Translations under genes and position numbers: made by a program
In this document: in pieces, positions 7,867-15,874 of the stretch
Numbering within the stretch: the first letter of the stretch is position 1
Layout of the letters: each line of letters begins with the position of its first letter
Origin: Bacteroidia bacterium
GTDB lineage: Bacteria; Bacteroidota; Bacteroidia; UKL13-3
Length of the DNA stretch: 64,000 nucleotides
Assembly: GCA_023151275.1 (NCBI GenBank)
Contig: JAKLJI010000001.1
Span: 1,813-65,812 of the forward strand
Direction of reading: 5' to 3'
The notes under the pieces: model-generated
The model's input: only the letters and a program-made list of their open reading frames with translations
Databases searched by the model: none
What the model was told of the DNA's origin: nothing

Positions 7867-8139
7867 ATGAACAAACAAGACTTAATCGATTCAATGGCGA
7901 AAGCCGCAGGTATCACCAAAGTTCAAGCACAGTCAGCTCTTGATGCATTCATGGGCTCTACTCAAACTGCTTTGAAAAAAGGTGACAAAGTTATTTTGGT
8001 TGGATTCGGAACTTTCTCAGTAACCAAGCGTTCAGCTCGTAAAGGCCGCAACCCACAAACAGGAAAAGAAATTAATATCCCTGCTAAAAAGGTAGTAAAA
8101 TTCAAAGCTGGTGCTGGTCTTCAAGGCAAAATCAAATAA
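7867..8139 (+). CDS. hup: HU-family DNA-binding protein
   Basis: This 90-residue nucleoid protein has the exact length and layout of HU: an N-terminal helical dimerisation region (MNKQDLIDSMAKAAGITK), the GFGTFSV turn, and the DNA-binding arm signature RSARKGRNPQTGKEINIPAK. HU dimers bend and compact DNA. It is a single-gene unit with a clear promoter upstream and a perfect-stem terminator 21 bases after the stop. Whether it is a homodimer or one of several paralogues in the genome cannot be seen here. Confidence 0.96.
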   Translation: MNKQDLIDSMAKAAGITKVQAQSALDAFMGSTQTALKKGDKVILVGFGTFSVTKRSARKGRNPQTGKEINIPAKKVVKFKAGAGLQGKIK

Positions 8140-8160
8140 GCTTAGAAATTTATTTCAATA

Positions 8161-8190
8161 AAAAAACCCGGCTTCAAACCGGGTTTTTTT
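8161..8190 (+). terminator. Bidirectional intrinsic terminator between HU and the phosphoribosyltransferase gene
   Basis: A perfect 11-base stem (8161-8171 with 8179-8189) encloses a 7-base loop and is A-rich on one side and T-rich on the other. It therefore terminates HU on the plus strand and the convergent minus-strand gene ending at 8195. Confidence 0.9.
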
Positions 8191-8194
8191 ATTT

Positions 8195-8692
8195 TTATTC
8201 AATGTGTACCGAAAACTTTGAACGCTTGTATTCAACATGCACATGTTCCTGCAATGTTGTACTTAATGAGGTACCAATAAAGTTGGCGGAGACCGGAAAA
8301 CTCTTGTAAGAGCGGTCAACCAAAACAGCCAGTTGAACCATTGAAACACCAAGACGAAGTAAGGGTTGCATGGCATAAACCAAGGTTCTTCCGGAGTTGA
8401 GCACATCATCAACCAAAATAACCGGCACTCCCGCTTTTATTTTTGGTACAGGATTTATAAGCACCTCTCCCGCAGCTGGATTGGATTTATTCACAGAGAC
8501 TGTAACCCTGCTAATTTTAACTTTAGAAATTTCTTTCAGAAAGCTTTCAAGCAAATCACCAATGGCCTGACCTTGTCCTTCAATGCTGGCCAAAACAAGT
8601 TCAGAAGCTTCAAAATTGCGCTCAAGAATTTGGAAAGCCATTCGCTTGAGCATATTCAAAACCTGGTTGTGATTAAAAATCTGCGTTTTCAT
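8195..8692 (-). CDS. PyrR-like phosphoribosyltransferase
   Basis: The ATG at 8692 gives 165 residues. The type I phosphoribosyltransferase signature VILVDDVLNSGRTLVYAM (about residues 91-108) is the PRPP-binding loop. Overall length and the ENRV-like early part resemble PyrR-type or uracil/hypoxanthine phosphoribosyltransferases used in nucleobase salvage. The acceptor base cannot be decided from sequence. A TTG three codons earlier (8701) is a possible alternative start but would lie inside the -7 promoter box, so the ATG is preferred. The gene is transcribed alone and converges on HU. Confidence 0.82.
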   Translation of the reverse strand: MKTQIFNHNQVLNMLKRMAFQILERNFEASELVLASIEGQGQAIGDLLESFLKEISKVKISRVTVSVNKSNPAAGEVLINPVPKIKAGVPVILVDDVLNSGRTLVYAMQPLLRLGVSMVQLAVLVDRSYKSFPVSANFIGTSLSTTLQEHVHVEYKRSKFSVHIE

Positions 8693-8698
8693 AGGAGC

Positions 8699-8706
8699 CA
8701 AAGTTA
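8699..8706 (-). promoter_or_regulatory. -7 box immediately upstream of the phosphoribosyltransferase gene
   Basis: TAACTTTG on the minus strand is an exact TAnnTTTG match and ends 6 bases before the ATG at 8692, which predicts a leaderless or nearly leaderless transcript. I see no good -33 element. A divergent TATCTTTG lies on the plus strand at 8709-8716, almost back to back. Confidence 0.4.
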
Positions 8707-8745
8707 ATTATCTTTGTGAGTATCTGAACTCAGTGATTAGACATC

Positions 8746-8838
8746 TTTGGGAATTTTTATCCCAAACGGACAAGAAAAAATGTCTAAAAATTTTGATTTT
8801 GAACAATTAAACCTATTTTTGCCCTCCCAAAAGTGGGA
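8746..8838 (+). promoter_or_regulatory. Possible structured leader region of rpmE2
   Basis: Two hairpins precede the L31 gene. One is a perfect 7-base stem (8746-8752 with 8760-8766); the other is a 5-base stem with a 4-base loop (8825-8829 with 8834-8838). Both place TCCCA opposite TGGGA. The first would be transcribed only from the upstream box at 8709-8716. A role in autoregulation by L31 is speculative. Confidence 0.3.
8791..8821 (+). promoter_or_regulatory. Promoter of the ribosomal protein L31 gene
   Basis: TTTTG (8791-8795), 18 bases, then TATTTTTG (8814-8821) match the Bacteroidetes consensus. Transcription would start near 8827, so the leader to the ATG at 8874 is about 47 bases. 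An alternative upstream box at 8709-8716 would give a longer leader. Confidence 0.5.
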
Positions 8839-8873
8839 ACAAACGGGATTAAAAAGATTAAAAAGCAACGAAT

Positions 8874-9122
8874 ATGAAAGAAGGAATCCATCCAAAGAAC
8901 TATAGGAAAGTGGTCTTCAAAGACATGTCGAATGACTACATGTTCCTATGTCACAGTACAGTTGACACCAAGGAAACCGTTAAATGGGAAGACGGAAACG
9001 AATATCCTTTGTTTAAATTGGATATCTCCCACAAATCTCACCCATTCTTCACTGGTCAGACAATGTTTGTTGATACAGCTGGTAGAATTGACAAATTCAA
9101 AAGGCGCTACGCAAAAAAATAA
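8874..9122 (+). CDS. rpmE2: 50S ribosomal protein L31 type B
   Basis: The 82-residue protein begins [20 protein letters not shown] and carries the family blocks [12 protein letters not shown] and [13 protein letters not shown]. It lacks the four-cysteine zinc ribbon of type A L31, so it is the zinc-independent type B form. It sits on the ribosome at the bridge between subunits. The gene is monocistronic, with a promoter and possible leader hairpins upstream and an intrinsic terminator 18 bases downstream. Confidence 0.96.
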   Translation: MKEGIHPKNYRKVVFKDMSNDYMFLCHSTVDTKETVKWEDGNEYPLFKLDISHKSHPFFTGQTMFVDTAGRIDKFKRRYAKK

Positions 9123-9140
9123 TTCATTCGCTAATATTGT

Positions 9141-9173
9141 AAAGCCTTCCAGATTGGAAGGCTTTATTTTTTT
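9141..9173 (+). terminator. Intrinsic terminator of rpmE2
   Basis: A 10-base stem (9141-9150 with about 9156-9165) is followed by a run of T with one A. It ends only 7 bases before the start of the GlmU-like gene, so transcription of that gene must come from read-through or a promoter inside the terminator region. Confidence 0.88.
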
Positions 9174-9180
9174 ATAAACT

Positions 9181-10386
9181 ATGAATATCATTCTATTCGA
9201 TCCCCAAGAAATCAGAGGTAACCTTCTGCCCTTTACCTATACACGACCTGTTGCAAAAATTAGGTGTGGAATTTTGAATCTGGATGAAAAATGGGAACGC
9301 CGGTTTCCGAATGCATCAATCTCTTACCTAACTCAAGACTACTTATCAGCCAAATTCAAAACCAGCTCTAGTGCTTGGAATATCCTGATTAATGGAGCCC
9401 TTCTTGCAACAGACGAGCTTGCTAGTTTGGTATCCGGATTGCAAGAAGGTGCTGCAATTAAACACCAAAATAAACTATTGGCGGCACATGTTCAGGAAAA
9501 TGAGCTAGCCCAATTTGACGAAAGGTCCTGGCTTGAAAAGGCCATAGAAACCGACATTCAGAACCTTCAACTGATTGAAAGACCTTACGATATCTTCTCA
9601 AAAAACGGAATTGCCATTGAAGAGGATTTCCAATTGATTACAAAAAACAGAACTTCCTTACCAATACCTGAAGGAAATCAAGTAGTATGTCCGGAGCGGA
9701 TATTTATTGAAGAAGGAGCAAAAGTTAACTTCTCCATTCTGAATGCTTCTTCAGGACCAATTTATATCGGAAAGAACGCAGAGATTATGGAAGGCTGCAA
9801 AGTGCGTGGCCCATTTGCACTTTGTGAAGATGGTGGCTTAAAAATGGATGCGAAAATTTATGGTCCTACAACAGTTGGCCCACATTGTAAAGTTGGAGGA
9901 GAGGTGAACAACGCCGTATTTTTTGCCTATTCAAACAAAGGCCATGATGGATTTGTAGGGAATGCGGTAATTGGGGAATGGGTGAATATGGGAGCTGATA
10001 CCAACAATTCAAACCTCAAAAACACCTATGATGAAGTGAAACTTTGGAACTATCCACGTCAGCGATTTGAAAAAACAGGCTTAACCTTTTGTGGGTTGAT
10101 GATGGCAGACCATGCAAAATGCGGCATTAATACCATGTTCAATACCGGTACGGTGGTAGGTGTAGGAGCAAATATTTTTGGAGCTGGATTTCCTCGGAAT
10201 TATGTACCAGACTTCAGCTGGGGCGGGGCTCAAGGATTTGAAACATTCATTCTTTCCAAATTCTACAAAACAGCTGAAGCCATGTGCAAGCGAAGAAATA
10301 TTGAATTTGACGACACAGATAAAGCAATTTATAAATCCATTTTTGAAGAAACCGCCCAATATCGCAATTGGGAAAACAACAATTAA
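9181..10386 (+). CDS. GlmU-like sugar nucleotidyltransferase/acetyltransferase (alternative Bacteroidetes type)
   Basis: The 401-residue protein matches the Bacteroidetes GlmU-like family, thought to make UDP-N-acetylglucosamine from glucosamine-1-phosphate for wall and lipopolysaccharide. The N-terminal part has the family block LLPFTYTRPVAKIRCGILNL (15-34) rather than the usual G-x-GTRM nucleotidyltransferase loop. From about 165 onward the sequence is a left-handed beta-helix of hexapeptide-like repeats (IYIGKNAEIMEGCKVRGPFA, VGPHCKVGGEVNNAVFFA, GEWVNMGADTNNSNLKNTY), as in the acetyltransferase half of GlmU. The activity is inferred from the family. The next gene, tpiA, starts 11 bases later, so they probably share a transcript. 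Confidence 0.85.
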   Translation: MNIILFDPQEIRGNLLPFTYTRPVAKIRCGILNLDEKWERRFPNASISYLTQDYLSAKFKTSSSAWNILINGALLATDELASLVSGLQEGAAIKHQNKLLAAHVQENELAQFDERSWLEKAIETDIQNLQLIERPYDIFSKNGIAIEEDFQLITKNRTSLPIPEGNQVVCPERIFIEEGAKVNFSILNASSGPIYIGKNAEIMEGCKVRGPFALCEDGGLKMDAKIYGPTTVGPHCKVGGEVNNAVFFAYSNKGHDGFVGNAVIGEWVNMGADTNNSNLKNTYDEVKLWNYPRQRFEKTGLTFCGLMMADHAKCGINTMFNTGTVVGVGANIFGAGFPRNYVPDFSWGGAQGFETFILSKFYKTAEAMCKRRNIEFDDTDKAIYKSIFEETAQYRNWENNN

Positions 10387-10397
10387 TAGAAACACCT

Positions 10398-11162
10398 ATG
10401 AGAAAGAAAATCATTGCAGGAAACTGGAAAATGAACAAAAATTTCGAAGAAGGACTAGCCCTTGTTTCGGAAGCAGCTAACATGATCCATGATGAATACC
10501 AAGGCTCAGCCCAAGTAGTTTTCATTCCACCATTTATTCACCTAAATGCAGTAAGTAAACTCATCTCGGCAGAATCAAATTTGTTTAGCGGTGCACAAAA
10601 TTGCAGCAATCACGCTAGCGGGGCTTATACGGGAGAAATTAGCACAGGAATGATCAAAAGTTGTGGTGCATCTTTCGTAATAATTGGCCATAGCGAACGC
10701 AGACAGTATTTTAATGAAACCAACGATTGGTTAGCTAGAAAGGTTGATGCTGTTTTATCAGAAAATTTAACTCCAATTTACTGCTGTGGCGAGACCTTAG
10801 AGGAGCGTGAAAGCAATGTTCACTTTGATGTACTGAAAAAGCAAATTTCAGAAGGCTTATTTCACTTGTCAGCAGAAGCAATGAAACAAGTTGTAATTGC
10901 CTATGAACCTGTTTGGGCAATTGGCACAGGAAAAACTGCAAGTACGGCTCAGGCACAAGAAGTACATGCATTTATCCGCAGTTTAATTGAGGAAAAATAC
11001 AACAAAGAGGTTGCTGATTCAATCACTATTCAATACGGAGGAAGTGTAAAACCGGAAAATGCCGCAGAACTCTTCTCGGCTCCGGATATTGATGGTGCGC
11101 TGGTTGGCGGAGCTGCTCTGCAAAGCAGAAGTTTTGCAGATATTGTAAAAGCAATGAAGTAG
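10398..11162 (+). CDS. tpiA: Triose-phosphate isomerase
   Basis: This glycolytic enzyme interconverts dihydroxyacetone phosphate and glyceraldehyde 3-phosphate. I chose the ATG at 10398 because the protein then opens MRKKIIAGNWKMN, with the catalytic Lys in the expected place, and has 254 residues. The other catalytic residues are seen in IIGHSERRQYF (His) and IAYEPVWAIGTGKTA (Glu). The phosphate-binding end QYGGSVKPENA and DGALVGGAAL are intact. A start ten codons upstream overlaps the preceding gene and adds non-family residues. An intrinsic terminator follows. Confidence 0.97.
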   Translation: MRKKIIAGNWKMNKNFEEGLALVSEAANMIHDEYQGSAQVVFIPPFIHLNAVSKLISAESNLFSGAQNCSNHASGAYTGEISTGMIKSCGASFVIIGHSERRQYFNETNDWLARKVDAVLSENLTPIYCCGETLEERESNVHFDVLKKQISEGLFHLSAEAMKQVVIAYEPVWAIGTGKTASTAQAQEVHAFIRSLIEEKYNKEVADSITIQYGGSVKPENAAELFSAPDIDGALVGGAALQSRSFADIVKAMK

Positions 11163-11182
11163 TCCAATCAACTGATTGATAG

Positions 11183-11212
11183 AAAAAAGGCCGCAAAATG
11201 TGGCCTTTTTTT
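11183..11212 (+). terminator. Intrinsic terminator of the glmU-like/tpiA unit
   Basis: A stem of A5-GGCC paired with GGCC-T5 encloses a 9-base loop and is followed by further T. It lies 20 bases after the tpiA stop. Confidence 0.88.
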
Positions 11213-11488
11213 ATGCCAAAATCCACAGGTTACCGTTGTATAAAACCCGGAGACAATCGATTAGTTCCCTAAATGCTTGTGAAATTGGTCGTAAACTCAG
11301 TTTCCCTCACTCACCCCAAATAGGCCATCATGCCTTGCTCGTGAAACTGCCAATTTCTTTAGCATTATGAGCCACTTGACGAAGTTTAAATGCATAAACG
11401 GTGTTAAACCAGCTAAAACCAGCAGGATTTATGTGGCAGGTAAAGGCTCCATCGGATTTTTTTTGTAAGATTGAATGTTCATAGCACC
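11213..11488. other. Intergenic stretch with a possible decayed coding fragment on the minus strand
   Basis: No intact gene is seen between the tpiA terminator and the start at 11489. Read on the minus strand from about 11464 down to a TAA at 11211-11213, one frame gives protein-like sequence with only two TGA interruptions (11328-11330 and 11307-11309). Pieces include HINPAGFSWFNTVYAFKLRQ and LSLRPISQAFRELIDCLRVL. This could be the tail of a lost gene, part of an old repeat element, or chance. The plus strand has an unconvincing 64-codon frame (11176-11370) that starts inside the terminator. Confidence 0.25.
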
Positions 11489-14400
11489 ATGAAAAAAAAA
11501 TTAGTTCTTATTCTAACAGCCTGTTTCTGGTTAATTTCATCCGTACATGCACAACGACCAAGTAGTTTTACGGTTAATCCCACTGCTTTTGCGGATGAAT
11601 TTGAGAAATTCCTAAACACCTCTTCCAAAAAAGAAGTGCGTGATTTGGCGGAAGAATTCACCGCAAATTATGCCCAAGGAAAATTCAATCTCGCACAAAA
11701 AAATCAAATTATCCGGTTAAGCAATTTGATGCTGCAATCCAATTGCCAAATTAGTCCTGATTTTGAAAACTATGTGAGCACCTTGAATGCGCTAGCATCA
11801 GGGAATATGCTGGCAAAGTTTGATGGTTGGCACAAATTGCTGGCCTCTTCCTTGCAACAATCGCGAGAGAATTATCAGAAATTTGTCCAGGTATCTAAAA
11901 ATATTTTCTCAGATAAAATACTGGTTCAAATTGGTGGAAATACCTGGTACTCTAACACAACTGATGTGGACTTACTTACTGTACCTGAACCTCATTTCAG
12001 CTTTAAAAAACTTGATTTGGTTTGCCAAACCCCGGGAGACACCTTCGAACTCTATGGAACCTCAGGTAAATTCTATCCGGCAAAAAACAATTGGGTTGGA
12101 AAAGGCGGTCGCGTTGATTGGACTCGAGTTGGCCTAGATTCAACCCGAGTGTATGCAACCCTTTCCAACTATCGGATTGAATTGAATGATGGAAACCTGG
12201 TTGCTGATTCGGCAACCTTCTACAACAAAGACTTACAAGCCAAGCCTATGCTTGGAAGAGTAATCGACAAACCATTGGGAAAATCACAGGGTGATAAATC
12301 CATTTATCCGCAATTTGAAGGGTATTTTAATGAATTTACAGGTGTTACTTATGGAAAAGCTAAATTCAAGGGTGGGTTTGGAATGCGAGGAGCTATGGTA
12401 ATTGGAAAAGGAAACAGCGAGCGCAAAGCTGAACTTTGGTTCACCTTTAAGAACAAGCCATTCCTAAGAATTCAATCCCCTGAATACTTCGTAAGGGAAA
12501 ACAAGATATCGGTTGAGAAAGCGGAAATAACTATTTTTCTTGATAAGGATTCAATTTACCATCCGCAGCTAAGCTTTACCTATCTAATCAACCAAGATAA
12601 AATTTCACTTTACCGGGATAATAAAATGGGCATTTCATCTGCTCCATTTATTGATTATTTCCATAACCTGGAATTCTATGTTGATGAAGTTAAGTGGGAC
12701 CTTAACAGTCCGAAAATGGAATTTGATAATATTTCCGGAGATGCTCCTGCCCTATTTGAATCTATAAACTATTTCAGAGATGTTAACTACGAACGAATTG
12801 GTGGCGTGCTGAGCTACAATCCGCTTCAACGTATCAAACAATACTGTGAAGAAAATAAAACCAATAGCTTTCATATTGAATCCTATGCGGCAAAATTCAA
12901 AAGCAATGTGAGTGAAATCAAGATTCAAATGATTGGTTTAAACGACAAAGGTTTTGTGAATTACGACCCGGGTAAAAACATGGTTTATGTGAAGCGCAAA
13001 TTGATTGATTATGTAAACGCACACAATGGAAAAACCGACTATGATGCTATTTCCTTCCGCTCAACTATTAGCGCAGTACCAAATGCCCACTTAAGCTTAA
13101 TCAACAATGATTTGGTAGTACAAGGTGTACCCAAATTTTATTTCAGCGATTCTCAAAACGTTTATATCCTCCCCAGAGATCAGGTAATTACCATTAAGAA
13201 AAACAGGAATATGGATTTCAGTGGGAAACTCCGGGCGGGTATGGCAGATTTTTATGGTAACAATTTTGGCTTTGATTACAATACTTTCAAAATCCGTCTG
13301 AACAATATCGACTCACTCAAGTTCTTGTATCCGGACGACTCACTGGGTGCCTATATGCACGTAAAAAGTGTTATTCAAAACATTTATGGAACGCTGGAAA
13401 TTGATTATCCCTACAACAAATCCGGACGAAGGCATATCCCGAAATACCCTATCTTTACCTCCGAGGTTGGCTCAAAGGTATTCTATGACTATCCAACTAC
13501 ACAGAGCGGAGTGTACGATAGAAATAAATTTTACTTTGAGGTTGATCCATTTACCATTGACAGTTTAAGTAACCTGAATCTACTTACAATGGCATTGGCC
13601 GGAACTTTTGTTTCGGGAGGAATTCTTCCGGAAATGCGTCAAGAAATTTCAATGCAACCCGACAAATCCTTAGGATTCTATATCCCGATGGATTCAACCA
13701 AAAAATTCACCTTGTATGGAGGAAAAGGACATGCCATACAAGACTTAAGGCTTAGCAATGACGGACTAATTGGCTCAGGAACCTTGAGCTATTTGGCTTC
13801 AAAAACGTACTCAAACCGATTCATTTATCTATTGGATTCCATGAATTCAAATTCTTATTTGTTTGAAAACGACAGAACCTCTTTGTTTCCTACCATTATT
13901 AAATCACCAAACGTATATAACCACTGGATTCCCTACCAGGATACCATGTTTATTACGAACAAAGGTGAGCCGATGAAAATTGCTTATGATGGGGCTAAAC
14001 TATATGGAACCATCATTTTAACACCTAAAGCCATGAATGCCAAAGGCAGAATGGATATTGAGGGAGGGGAACTTATCGCAAATCTTTTTGAGTTAAGACC
14101 GGTGGAAGTATTGTCTGACGATGCAGTATTTAGGCAACGAAACCCGAAAGACACAACACAGGTGGCATTCAGCACCGGTAAGGTAAAAGCTTATGTAAAT
14201 TTGGATCAAAAATTTGCTGATTTTACCTTCAAAAATTATCCCGGAATCAACAACGATTTTATCTTAAACAACTACGCCGGATCCTTTGAAAAACTGCGTT
14301 GGAACATGATTCCGAAAACATTGGAATTCAATGGTCCAACAAATGCAGACAGAGCCGATGCTGCAAGCTATCTCTTATCAAAACGCCCATCACAGGATTC

Positions 14401-15874
14401 ACTCCGCTTTGCAAGTGGAAGTGTTCTGTTAACGCTTGGGGATTATGTAATGCGATGCAGTAAGATTCCGAATATTCTCATTGCTGATTCAAAATTAATT
14501 CCAGATAGTGGCAAAGCTATAATTCGTGAAAATGCAGAAATGGACATGCTAATCAACGCAAAAATTGTGGCTGATACGCTTAGCAAATTCCATAAAATAG
14601 ACAAAGTAACCATTAAGGTAAATGGCCGAACCGACTTCAATGGAGCAGGCACATACTCGTATTTGGATAGAAATAAGAAAGAACAAAAATTCTATCTGGA
14701 TCAAATTTATTGTGTCGAGAAAAAGTTCCTGGAAGGAAAAACGCTGATACCCGATTCAATTAACTTTATGGTTGGACCAAAATTGGGATTCCGTGGAAAT
14801 ACGATTTTGCACTCTTACAATAAAAACCTGGAATACAATGGATTTTTCAAGGCAACTCATCAATTGCCCTTGCCAAAAACAGATTGGGTAAGATCCTCTG
14901 CCATTATCAACCAGGATTCGATTTTTATTCCATTAAATCCGCCATTAACCAATCTAAACAGGCAAACATTGAACAATGGATTTTACATCTCAAACGATTC
15001 ACCACACGTATATTCAGCGCTATTCTCGAGAAAAAGGAATACCAGTGATTTGGAATTGTTGAAATGTGAGGGAGTATTTACGTACAATGAAAAGTTTGAT
15101 GAATTTAGAATTGGTTCGTTGGAAAAAATATATGGCATTGGCAAGCGTGGCAATTTTATGGCCATGAGTGAGCAAAAGAAAATTCTTTATGGGGAAGGAA
15201 AATTCAATTTTGCGCTTGAAACCAAAGGATTTTCGATAAATACTGGCGGCTATGGTTCACTGAATTTGGGAGATACAACCTACAGCATGCGAGTAAGTAT
15301 GGCAATTAATGCTCTTCTTCCTGCACAAGCTCTGAAATTAATGGTTGATTCATTAACCGATCAAACCTCAGGAGACCCCACAAATTACTTTGAGGCCCGG
15401 GTGTTGAAAGCTGCAATTCCCAACATGGTTGAGGAAAAAACCTTTTCAAAACTTGGCGATAATATGGAGGATGAATTGGGAGGAAAATTGCTTGAAGAAC
15501 TTCAAAAAACCTTTTTTATCACCGATATCCAATTGAGTTGGGAGCCCAGCAAGCGCGCCTTTACCAATCATTCGGGAGAAATTGGACTGAAAAGTATTGA
15601 CAAATACCCCATTGAACGACGAATAAAAGGTAAGCTGGAAATTGTGAGAAAACGTGGAGGCGATGAAATTACCCTTTACATTCAACCTGAAAAGGGAAGC
15701 TGGTATTTCTTCCGCTATCAACGGGGCATCATGGCTGTAATTAGCTCCGACCAGTTGTTTAATGAAGCGATAAAAGTTAATATTGATAAAATTTCGAAGG
15801 AGTTTGAGGACTATAAAATTCGACAGGCCAATATCTCCGATAGAAATAAATTTGTTAGAGCACTTAAGAAATGA
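11489..15874 (+). CDS. Very large exported protein of unknown function, coupled to plsY
   Basis: The ATG at 11489 begins a signal peptide (MKKKLVLILTACFWLISSVHA, cut before QRPSSF); an upstream TTG at 11471 adds only six residues. The mature protein of about 1440 residues has no membrane helix that I can see and no CxxC or classical catalytic motif. After an alpha-helical N-terminal part (to about 140), the sequence is dominated by alternating polar/hydrophobic strands rich in Asn, Asp, Tyr and Phe. Recurring blocks resemble LptA/LptD or TamB-type beta-groove proteins (for example LRLSNDGLIGSGTLSYLASK and DSATFYNKDLQAKPMLGRVI). I do not recognise a named family. Its stop overlaps the plsY start (ATGA), so the two are translationally coupled, which hints at an envelope lipid role by inference only. 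Confidence 0.85.
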   Translation: MKKKLVLILTACFWLISSVHAQRPSSFTVNPTAFADEFEKFLNTSSKKEVRDLAEEFTANYAQGKFNLAQKNQIIRLSNLMLQSNCQISPDFENYVSTLNALASGNMLAKFDGWHKLLASSLQQSRENYQKFVQVSKNIFSDKILVQIGGNTWYSNTTDVDLLTVPEPHFSFKKLDLVCQTPGDTFELYGTSGKFYPAKNNWVGKGGRVDWTRVGLDSTRVYATLSNYRIELNDGNLVADSATFYNKDLQAKPMLGRVIDKPLGKSQGDKSIYPQFEGYFNEFTGVTYGKAKFKGGFGMRGAMVIGKGNSERKAELWFTFKNKPFLRIQSPEYFVRENKISVEKAEITIFLDKDSIYHPQLSFTYLINQDKISLYRDNKMGISSAPFIDYFHNLEFYVDEVKWDLNSPKMEFDNISGDAPALFESINYFRDVNYERIGGVLSYNPLQRIKQYCEENKTNSFHIESYAAKFKSNVSEIKIQMIGLNDKGFVNYDPGKNMVYVKRKLIDYVNAHNGKTDYDAISFRSTISAVPNAHLSLINNDLVVQGVPKFYFSDSQNVYILPRDQVITIKKNRNMDFSGKLRAGMADFYGNNFGFDYNTFKIRLNNIDSLKFLYPDDSLGAYMHVKSVIQNIYGTLEIDYPYNKSGRRHIPKYPIFTSEVGSKVFYDYPTTQSGVYDRNKFYFEVDPFTIDSLSNLNLLTMALAGTFVSGGILPEMRQEISMQPDKSLGFYIPMDSTKKFTLYGGKGHAIQDLRLSNDGLIGSGTLSYLASKTYSNRFIYLLDSMNSNSYLFENDRTSLFPTIIKSPNVYNHWIPYQDTMFITNKGEPMKIAYDGAKLYGTIILTPKAMNAKGRMDIEGGELIANLFELRPVEVLSDDAVFRQRNPKDTTQVAFSTGKVKAYVNLDQKFADFTFKNYPGINNDFILNNYAGSFEKLRWNMIPKTLEFNGPTNADRADAASYLLSKRPSQDSLRFASGSVLLTLGDYVMRCSKIPNILIADSKLIPDSGKAIIRENAEMDMLINAKIVADTLSKFHKIDKVTIKVNGRTDFNGAGTYSYLDRNKKEQKFYLDQIYCVEKKFLEGKTLIPDSINFMVGPKLGFRGNTILHSYNKNLEYNGFFKATHQLPLPKTDWVRSSAIINQDSIFIPLNPPLTNLNRQTLNNGFYISNDSPHVYSALFSRKRNTSDLELLKCEGVFTYNEKFDEFRIGSLEKIYGIGKRGNFMAMSEQKKILYGEGKFNFALETKGFSINTGGYGSLNLGDTTYSMRVSMAINALLPAQALKLMVDSLTDQTSGDPTNYFEARVLKAAIPNMVEEKTFSKLGDNMEDELGGKLLEELQKTFFITDIQLSWEPSKRAFTNHSGEIGLKSIDKYPIERRIKGKLEIVRKRGGDEITLYIQPEKGSWYFFRYQRGIMAVISSDQLFNEAIKVNIDKISKEFEDYKIRQANISDRNKFVRALKK

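Noticed and set aside
11176-11370. 64-codon plus-strand frame after tpiA
   Set aside because: It starts inside the intrinsic terminator, has no ribosome binding site or promoter and no recognisable features.
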